Below, piece by piece: positions 56,058-64,000 of a stretch of DNA of 64,000 nucleotides; within the stretch, counting starts at the first letter, position 1; each line of letters begins with the position of its first letter. The notes beneath the pieces are model-generated. The model did not search any database, was not told the DNA's origin, and saw nothing but the letters and a program-made list of their open reading frames with translations. The DNA comes from Narthecium ossifragum. Its lineage: Eukaryota > Streptophyta > Magnoliopsida > Dioscoreales > Nartheciaceae. The stretch spans positions 14,125,460 through 14,189,459 of the forward strand of contig OY986964.1 of assembly GCA_963920575.1 (NCBI GenBank), given 5' to 3'. A program made the translations under genes and the position numbers.

Positions 56058-57153
56058 TTAGTGTTTGGAGACCCCGTCCAGGTCAAGCCGAAAAGGATTG
56101 ATCTTCTCAACCAGAAGGATCGATCTTCCTCGTGACCTGGGACCCCATCTATGCTAGCCAAGAAAAGATCGATCTTCTCCACCAGAAGATCGATCATGCA
56201 CGGGTTGGGCATGACGTGCCCCAAATGATTGATCTTTCCTCAAGAAAGATCGATCCGGATGGGTTCACCGGCGAACCGCTGGTAAGAAATACCGTTAGAA
56301 AACTCCACCAAATCCCACAAAACATTGGGATCTGGTAGTACGAAGGACCACGTGTCCAAAACCGATGCTTTCATTCAAAACAAACATGTATATTAGCAGA
56401 TCTAAGCAAAAGATCGCAAAACAAAACAAAGCCTCCAAAAACCGAAAACTTAAGTAGGTAGGATCCCTACCTAGACTAGAGCAGCTTCAATCCCAGCTGA
56501 TGAGCCTTGGATCGTCCTCAATCTCCTCCAAATCCAGTCGGATCTCAGCTCAAAAATGACATATTTGAAAAGAGAATCAAAGAAGGGGGTCGCGTTCGCC
56601 TTATGAGAGATTGATCTTTCCCTTAAGAAAAGATTGATCCTTCATGACGAACCGACTTAACTTTCTGGTGTTAGAAGATTGATCTTCTTAGCAAAGGAAG
56701 ATCAATCCCTTTAGCCCAGAAAGCCAAACTTGGGCTAAAACACAAGCCCAAGCCCGTATCTTTCGATCCCGGGTCCACCTAACCGTTCTAAACAAACATT
56801 AATAAAAACACGGTCAGTGTGTGCACACGCAGGTGTGAAACAAACTGACAAGATGTAATTTACCAAATTACCCTTACGGTCGACAATGAGCCACGGGCCC
56901 GACCTAAACGGTCGACCCAGGAGTAGAGGGACATGTCCTCACATTCACGGTCGACCGTCATATCGACCGTATGCATCGGATACGAAAAAGGCCTCCCAGG
57001 GTCGATGCATGAATCGAATGCCAGCCAAAACTCAACATCCGTACCATCTCATGGTCGACCTTCACATCGACTGTCGATACTTAAACTTCCTAGAATTATA
57101 TTTAAACAGCTCTTTTCTCCCATTCTTCTTGTATTCTTTTTCTTGGTTCGGTC

Positions 57154-57155
<2 letters not shown>

Positions 57156-57194
<39 letters not shown>
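57156..57194. repeat. (GA)n microsatellite
   Basis: About 19 GA units just downstream of the family E LTR TATA-like box, in its probable transcribed leader. Confidence 0.95.
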
Positions 57195-57196
<2 letters not shown>

Positions 57197-59294
57197 AGAG
57201 GAAGTGATCCGGCGACAACGATGTAAAGGAAGACCAACCTAGGCCACCCTAGGTTGGATTAGAGAAGATTAGCATGGTTAAGGTAGGGATTCTACCCCTA
57301 AACCCATGTTGGGGCTATATTAAGGTGGTTCTTGGGTTGTTTGTAGATTTATCTCCTCTGGTTCGCTTCTCTGTACTTGGATTTCATCTGACCAAGGCAT
57401 CATAGCGTTTGGATGTGTTTTGATTAGGTTTTAATCATTTTTTCCCCGGATTTTCTCGGATTTCCCTTTTTAACTTAAATCTATATGTTCATACTCGATT
57501 TTCATGCTGATTTATGTGTAATCTCATGTAACTTTCAAGACCAAAATTTTAGATCTTCAAGTCTACTTTCATATCTCATTTATGTCATAATTGTCTGATT
57601 TTTATAAGAATTGTGGTGATTTATTGCCTAATATGCGACGAAACAGACCTTTCATTAAAAATTAGGGAATTCAGTGGGTTGTTTATATCTGTTTGAGCCA
57701 ATATTTGGTTACATTGTTCGTAGTGCTTAATAGAACTGATATTGAGGTTTTGGTATTATTTTGAGAAATTTGGAGGCATTTATGGTCTTTTTATTATTTC
57801 TGGATGTAGGTAGAAATTTGAGGTTTTCATCTACTTTCTTTTCTCCGTTTGGGCTAGATTTCGGATATGTTATTCTTAGAAATGTTTAGGACTATCTGGC
57901 CTAATTTGGTAGATTTTTAAAGATTTAATCTAGAATTATGTATGTTTAACTAGTTGCTAAGTTTCTTGAGATTAATGGTTCTATGTAGAAGTATGTTGTA
58001 TATATATGTATCTATATCTATTAGGCCTTATTGGCCAAGCCTTACATAAACATGTGGGTGAACTAAGGGAGTCATGCCCCTTGGGAATGTTTAAATTGAT
58101 AAATGACAGATGGTGTTCCTAATTATATGTTGAATGCATGTTTAGTTTAATTGGCCAAAGGTGTACGTTTCGAATGTTTATTGGAATGTATGACTTGGAT
58201 GGCTATTGTCGTGGAGGCATGTTTTGCCCTTGTTGTCTTAGCCCTCTTTTATGCTTAGATTTTGTACCCCTTTGACAAGCTTTATGTTGTGCCTAGCCTT
58301 ATATGTTGATATGGCATATTGTTACATGCTTGTATTTCTATATATGTACTTGATCATTCACGCATTTGGTTGCATTAGAAGCATAAGGCTAGGACGTGGG
58401 CGAATAAGTATTTCACCGATCCGTGCGACTCAAGTACGCTGGATCTAGCCCTAGGGTCGGGCTTAGGTAGATTGTGGTCTAGGACGCGATTGTTGTCTTT
58501 AATCGATTTTGTTATCCGTCAAGTATTATTTATAGTTGAGCTTGAATATTGCATTGCTTGAGGCGTAGAGGTCGTGTCGGTTCTCCCGATCCAAGTGCTA
58601 AGGGTGTGTGTGTGCCCGATGTCCGTGACTTGTGTTCACGTATGAGAGGTGGTTAGACGATGAGGGTCGGTGGTGAGTGCGTCGGCAATGTGAGAACCAT
58701 GTGTCCGTATCCCTAGCGGATTGTCCCCCTTGTTTCACCGTTGGGTGAGGGTGGTGTAGCCCTCAGGGAATCGGTAAGGCCAGTGTAGGCCTTGGGCACT
58801 CCTTAAGCTTAGGTGAAGGACGACACAATTGTATTTTCCCTTCCTTTGTGTGCGTCGTAGAGTAGATCTCTACTGAGCTTTGTTGCTCACCCTACCCGGG
58901 GTTATTTTTTATGTACAGGCACAGTTTCTCCCCTTCTTCAGGTGATTACAACCTTGGAGGTGTTATTTTTTTTGGTGGTGTGTGAGCTTGAGAAGTCGTC
59001 TCATCATCTCACATTCTTTTATTTACAGCTTTATTTATAATTCTAAGTCTTGATGTATAAATTGTCAAATTCGAGGAAGAATTTATAGGAGGCCCCAATT
59101 GTTGTACTTGAAAGAGTATGTATCTTTATTTAATGTAAATTGAGGATTGTAATAGTTAATTCTTTATATTCTAGCTTGTGATTAAATTGTTCAAATTAGA
59201 TGTGAAAATTATAAATTGTGCACAACATGCTGGATTGTAGTTTAGGTTTGTTAATGTCCCGATCCGGATGGGTTTTCAGGGTCAGGGCGTGACA

Positions 59295-60285
59295 GCCACG
59301 TAGGACCTCCTTAGTCTCCGTACAATGGATTACCTCCCCCATCGTCAAATCCTTAGAACACAACTCCATGCCACCCCACCCATGGCGTAACGAAACTATA
59401 TGCCAAGCTCCACCTCCATCACATGTCACCTCCTCACTCCGAGTCTCTAGCCCCTCCACCATTCAAGATTCAATCCCTGACTTGATCTACACTCCAGCAA
59501 CAACCTCCACCTCCATGCATACCATCGCTTCTTCTACATGCCTCTTCCCTTTGGCTATTTCTTCCCTCATTGTCACCTCTGCCTTCTTCTTCAAACACCC
59601 ATTCTCGATTTGTACAATCCCATCGCAAAACTCACAGATGACCATGGTTTCGTAGATGAATGGTTGGACAAAACTTCGAGGATCAACATCCGGATCTCCA
59701 TCAACCCCTATCTAACTATCATAGCCCAGCTAGTGTTAAGATATCGACTGAAATGCGAACCCCTGCAAAACGACTACGGTCAGCAAATATAGTGGAGGAA
59801 TCCACCGCCATGGCACACCTACCCTCCTCACCACCTACGTCAAAACCTATGTTTCACAAAGCTTGAAAGTGAAATCAGAGGCCCTTAGACGGAAGCACTC
59901 CCTCCACTGAATTAGAAAGAGAGTCCTTCCGTCCATAAACCAAGCACCACTAGTAAGAACTCGAAAAAAATCATCCTTATCACCAAACATAAACATAAAA
60001 ACTCCCCTCCCCCGATCAGTTACAAAGGAAATGATCTTTCGTTTTCCACATACGAGCAAGCCTCCGTCGAAGGAAATCCATCCCAATCTTACCGCCGATG
60101 AACATTCCAAAGAGGGTGTGACTCCACCCTTCACGACCACTATGCGGAACTTTTTGGTCTACCATAATTCTATCACTATGTCGATCCTTGATCTTTTTGG
60201 ATTCCGCCTTAGGAACACATTCATCACCACCATCCCTATAGCCCACGACCACGCACCACTCGCTGTACTTTCTATTTGGTTGCCC
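59295..60285 (-). pseudogene. Old minus-strand LINE: ORF1 with DUF4283 domain
   Basis: DUF4283 is the N-terminal domain of plant LINE ORF1, an RNA-binding particle protein. Minus strand from about 60285: ESKKIKDRHSDRIMVDQ, GMFIGGKIGMDFLRRRLARMW, then after a frameshift (near 60015) GRGVFMFMFGDKDDFFRVL, GAWFMDGRTLFLIQWR. These correspond to the FxxLRRRLxxxW and (G)PWxxxGxxLxLxxW motifs. Downstream frames (59200-59850) have no clear zinc knuckle. Confidence 0.7.
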
Positions 60286-60299
60286 CACATCAACATTTT

Positions 60300-60505
60300 T
60301 CACATCAGTTGATGCAACATTATGGTTTAAACCAGTGTTTGGTTGACCATACGCATCAACCAATGCAGCATCAACTGATGTGAAAAAACCCCTTGATGCT
60401 GCATCATGTGAAACCACCAAAATGACCGTTTAACATGATACATCATTTGTTGATACCTGGATTTGGTTGGTTGGTGCAATATCAGTTAATGTAAGCAATC
60501 AAATA
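60300..60505. mobile_element. Degenerate Harbinger-related MITE
   Basis: Carries CATCAGTTGATGCAAC, GCATCAACTGATGTG and, at the right, a complement of TTTGATTGCTTACATTAACTG, resembling the terminal and subterminal parts of 54748-56057. No clean TSD was found. Confidence 0.5.
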
Positions 60506-61497
60506 ATTCAGGAGAACTGGTCACAAGATGAGCGTCGTCCTTTCCCCCAAGGGAGGAGGGCTAAAACTATTAGTGACGGTTTCCAAAACCGTTGCAAAGG
60601 GTTTGTTTTTGGCAACCTTTGCTAAAACCGATGCCTAATAGCTACAGCGGTTCTCCAGAACTACTTCAGTCGCCCATCTTATTGCTACAATTCCAGAACC
60701 ACTGCAATCAAACCGGTACAATATGGGGTCTTTTTTATGGTGAGGCCGCCATCCAACTACTTCCAACACTTGCCTTAATTATCCCCCTCTCTAATACGCG
60801 CTAAATTACCAATTAATGTGAATATTAAGCCGATGGGAAATCTGCATTTAAATTTTAATCTACATCCAATCATATGATTTGTTGCTTCGATCTAATACAA
60901 CTAATTTTTTCCATCAAAATAAAATTATCAAATAATTACATAAATCTATTAATCCGAAAAACTTATAGACCTCTTATCGGATAATTGGTGAATAATCTAG
61001 ATAGAAGTTTTTAAGCCATTTAGTCCCCTAATCCATAATTTTATGACAAAAATACCCTTATCCTTGATCTCCTTCATGGTGGAGGTGAGGGCTCCATTCT
61101 CCAGCAACATCTAATGGTCGTTGGAAGTGGTGATGGGAAGAACCACTTCCCCGTAGCATCTATCCAGGGAAGGAGGAAGAGGTCGTCAGAGGTGGTGACG
61201 GGGATTGGGTGGGTGATGAGGAGGTCGGAAGGTGGAAGGAGGAGATCATGATCCTGTCGCCGTCGCGTTCCATACCGTCGAAGATCTCGATCTCAGAGCC
61301 ATCGGTGAAGTGGAAGGGGGAAGGAGGAGGTCGCGAATGGAGGAGGAGATCATCGACGAGAGCTCCCGTCAACGTGGCCCGTGAAAAGGGGGAAGGAGGA
61401 TCGTTGGTGAAGGGGAAGGGGGGTGAGGAGATCACAATCTTGTCGTCGTCGGTGAAGGAAAAGGGGGGTGAGGAGATCGCAATCCTGTCATCGTCAT
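60506..61497. other. Non-coding sequence with possible CACTA-MITE fragment and purine-rich repeats
   Basis: At 60560-60660 TTAGTGACGGTTTCCAAAACC and CCGTTGCAAAGG resemble CACTA-type subterminal repeats without visible ends. 60790-61050 is AT-rich with nothing recognised. 61130-61497 has GAGGAGATC-containing direct repeats (for example GGTGAAGG..AAGGGGGGTGAGGAGATC at 61408 and 61451) with an open frame lacking any known motif. Confidence 0.5.
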
Positions 61498-64000
61498 TGT
61501 GAAGACCCGTACCTCCAACCGGGTCCGATCGCGTTAGGTCGAGGGTCTGGTTTTGTGGTTTGGTTCAGTAGGCCTTGGGATGCGATTGATTGATCGCATC
61601 GCTGTTTTTGACCCAGGGGCATTTTGATAAATTTGCTCCCTGACAGTCAATTTCACACCCGTGTTGCACACACTGCCTTTGATTGCTATATGTGATTGAT
61701 TAGAACCTTAAGGGCGCTTCTGATCGGAAGATCAGAGCTCGATCGGAAGAGATCGAATCAGATGGCTGTGATCGATTCCAGCTTTCTATTTAAACTCTTC
61801 TCTTTTCTCTTTTCTCTTTCTTTCTCTTTCTTCTATTTCTTCTCTTTCTCTCTTCCTCTCTCCTTTGTTGGCTGCCGGCTGGAGCGTTGGGCTGCAACTT
61901 TTGGCGAGGATCCGCGACGATCGGAGTTGAGGATCTTGTAGATCGACTGCACGTCTATACATGTAGGTGTTTCTACCCAATTCCTATGAGCTGGTAACCC
62001 TAGGATCGTCTTTTTGTGATTTGTGGCTGTTGGTTTTGTTAGAATGCTATGATTTTTTGTATTCTAGTTCCTTTCCATGTTTAGAAGCTAGCTGTAGTTT
62101 CAGTTCCGTATTTTTTTTTAACGAATTCCGTATTTTTATCGGTTTTTCGATGGGGTTGGACTCAGATCTGATATTTCATGATCTGAGTTTGGTTTTTATT
62201 GCATAAATGAATTCCCCACCACCAAAATAGACCTTCCTGCAAAGTTTGAATGGATTTCATCGTCGTTTGATAGATCAAATCCAACAAATTCGGTTTTTCG
62301 TCGGTTTCGTTGGCTTCCAGACAATTTGATTTAATTCGAAGGATTTGATCATCCAAAGTTGGATTTCTTAGTGTCATTAGATTCCCCACATCGAACTGCA
62401 CATGCCTACCAAATTTGGTTTGATTTCGATATGTTTTTATAGATCGAATCCAAGAAATTGGATTTCAGGCGCTATTCGGCGCTATTCATTTCTCCTGCCG
62501 ACATTTGAAGGATCGATCTTCTTTGGGAAGAATATCGATCTTTCATTTGTTAGTGTTCTGCTCCGTTTGAAGAAGATCGATCTTCTTGTGACAAAGGGTG
62601 TGTTTGAGGATGATCGATCCTCTAGTGCCAGAGGATCGATCCTTCTTCCTCAGACAAAACACCCACTTTGGGATGATCGATCTTCTTGGATGAGAAGATC
62701 GATCCTTCTTCCCCTGACAGAATACCCACTTTGGGATGATCGATCTTCTTGGATGAGAAGATCGATCCCTTTTGCTCAGACAGAAGACCCCTTTGTGGAT
62801 AATCGATCTTCATAGGGCATGAAGATCGATCATTTGTTTGTTGATGGTTGGTTACGAAGAGAAGATCGATCTTCACAGAGTGTGAAGATCGATCTCTTGT
62901 TTGCTACCAACATATTTTGATCCGAATTTGATGTTTTCGATTTCTTTTTTACACAGTTTTCTCGTGGGGTTTTCCCGATGATAAGTAGTGATTATTATAA
63001 TATTTTAATCAAGATTTTGACCAGTTTATCTCCGGAGTACGCCATAAGTTGTATTTCAAATCGATTTATCAATTTCTACTGACTTTCAAGCAGTTTTCCG
63101 ATAAGCATGCTATGTCTATATATATGTGTATATATATGTAGTTTGTGAATGCTTTATCGCTTTATGGGTAACCGGGGGAGTGACGAACCCCGGGAATGTT
63201 TAGTATAAATGGGGCGGAGGTGTGCCCTGCATGCTTAGTATCGATTTACTGCTTTGATTAATAGCCCTGCTGATTGCTGACGTGCGCTGGGGGCATAACC
63301 CGTTGTACTGGTAGATTATATATCTTGTATGTGTGGCTTGTTGCCTTGGTCGGGGTTGTAAATTTCGGTTGACAGTTGTGGACGCCGTCGTAATGCCGAA
63401 ATTAGCTCGATTGTGGTTGTCGCTTAGCTGTTGGCTAGTTACCTGCGGGGTAACTGTGGAACCTTAGTCTGTCAGGTGCAAGAGAGCACTGAAAACTATT
63501 GTATATCTGTATTTGTCATTTTGCTCTAATCGTTGTACTGTTAGTATAGCTTACGTGTATTTGAGACCCTTGCTATGCTCACCCCTTTGGCTAGCTAGAG
63601 GCTTTGCCTAGCCCTGTATAATTGATGTCATCTTGTTGCATGCTTATATCTCTTTATCTGTGCCTGAGCATTGCATGCATTTTGTCTGCATTAGAGCATA
63701 AGGCTAGGGTACGGGTGAATAGGGTCTTCGCCGATCTGAGGCTCTCGGGTAACTCGGATCTAGCTCTAGCACCGTGGCTGGGTAGCAAGGACTAGGGCGT
63801 GATTGTTATGCCAAATCTTTGTACTTTCGAGGATGGGTCTAGTTGGCTATCATCAGTTGTTTGAGGTGTAGAGGTCACCCAGAGTTCTCATCTCATGCTC
63901 CATATCCGTGTTAAGGGAAGTTACGTGCTGCCCTGGGTCCTACCCCTTTGTTGTTCAGCGCTGGGCGCTTGGTGGTTGAGAGGGACGTTTGTTGATAGTT
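61498..64000 (+). mobile_element. Family B LTR, right end outside window
   Basis: Starts TGTGAAGACCCGTACC (5' flank GTCAT) and stays colinear with the reverse of 5638 to about 2990 until the window ends, so about 520 bp of LTR are missing. TATA-like TATTTAAAC near 61787. The conserved GTAGGTGTTTCTACCC is at 61964-61979. The array is at 62505-62910. Whether it is solo or belongs to a full element cannot be seen. Confidence 0.92.
62505..62910. repeat. GATCGATC hairpin array (family B LTR, plus copy)
   Basis: Seven hairpin pairs such as GATCGATCTTCTTGGATG plus AGAAGATCGATC. Two neighbouring units (62672-62734 and 62735-62797) are nearly identical with a 63-bp period, matching the minus-strand family B copy at 4138-4660. 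Confidence 0.9.

Larger units (their letters stand above)
53337..56943 (-). mobile_element. Solo LTR, family A, nested in family E LTR
   Basis: Minus orientation, TGTGAGGACATGTCCC at 56943 to GGGTGCGACA at 53337, flanked by TTCAT/TTCAC (53332-53336, 56944-56948; one transition). It is colinear with 21475-23775. A direct repeat of about 84 bp (AACTACATTATGACTCACAC.. units at 53726 and 53818) is local to this copy. GATCGATC hairpins at 54705-54745, 56095-56265 and 56605-56715 are split by the Harbinger element. Confidence 0.92.
52977..59294 (+). mobile_element. Solo LTR, family E (Tekay-type), interrupted
   Basis: Starts TGTGAGGACCCGTACATCC and ends GGGTCAGGGCGTGACA, TSD GCCAC (52972-52976, 59295-59299). 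Without the nested insertion it is about 2.7 kb. It holds the GTCGACC array (53255-53310 and 56945-57080, split by the insertion), a TATA-like ATATTTAAAC near 57099, a (GA)n leader, the hairpin AAGGTAGGGATTCTACC (57269-57285), and a splice-acceptor-like TGTACAG|GC near 58912-58920. Confidence 0.92.

Noticed and set aside
61209..61502. Plus-strand 97-codon frame before the family B LTR
   Set aside because: Composed of GAGGAGATC-type direct repeats and runs into the LTR start. No motif or homologue recognised.
62505..62910. CRISPR-like array (regular palindromic repeats)
   Set aside because: Repeats are self-complementary pairs with degenerate spacers within an LTR, spacing is irregular in most copies, and the genome is a plant nuclear genome.

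Overview
This is a plant (angiosperm) nuclear window that consists almost entirely of transposable elements inserted into one another. The evidence is the plant-type element set: Ty3/gypsy chromovirus polyproteins primed by initiator tRNA-Met, a 5S-bearing Cassandra TRIM, L1-type LINEs with a DUF4283 ORF1, CACTA, Mutator-like and PIF/Harbinger DNA transposons, and captured plant gene exons. I cannot name the species. No intact host gene, rRNA gene, tRNA gene or CRISPR array is present. The only host coding sequence is two exon fragments inside a CACTA element. One 200-base assembly gap lies at 21130-21329.

Layout. (1) <1-24889: a decayed minus-strand Tekay-type gypsy element (element D). Its 3' LTR starts outside the window and is split by a TGAT...ATCA-type solo LTR (1434-6152), which is itself split by a second solo LTR (2470-5638). 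Its polyprotein is split by a composite with a Cassandra end on one side and a gypsy LTR end on the other (9889-14146). Its 5' LTR is split by a CACTA element (17093-23957) that holds a MULE, a solo LTR and captured exons. (2) 24890-27162: non-coding sequence with two MITEs. (3) 27163-60285: remains of an old minus-strand LINE, interrupted by a younger plus-strand LINE (27261-43505, 17-bp target duplication), a deleted minus-strand gypsy element (44221-50702), and a solo LTR (52977-59294) that contains another solo LTR (53337-56943) that contains a Harbinger element (54748-56057). (4) The plus-strand LINE carries the youngest large insertion, a structurally complete Tekay-type element (32958-42761) with LTRs about 98% identical. 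(5) 60286-61497 is non-coding, and 61498 to the end is a plus-strand LTR cut by the window edge.

I established boundaries by reading terminal motifs and target-site duplications (TSDs) on both sides. Duplications found: GTTTT, TTTAG, GTAGC, TAT, TTAAACAAT, GTTTC, GGAAG, CTGGT, ATACC, GTTGG, AGAAT, GCCAC, TTA, and 17 bp for the LINE.

The most unusual signal is that LTRs of several families carry dense arrays of short palindromic hairpins. They are written in one of two motif sets, GATCGATC or GGTCGACCGT/GATCGACCGT. Two copies of one LTR family carry different sets at the same internal position. The second is the apparent single-event integration of a Cassandra/gypsy hybrid.
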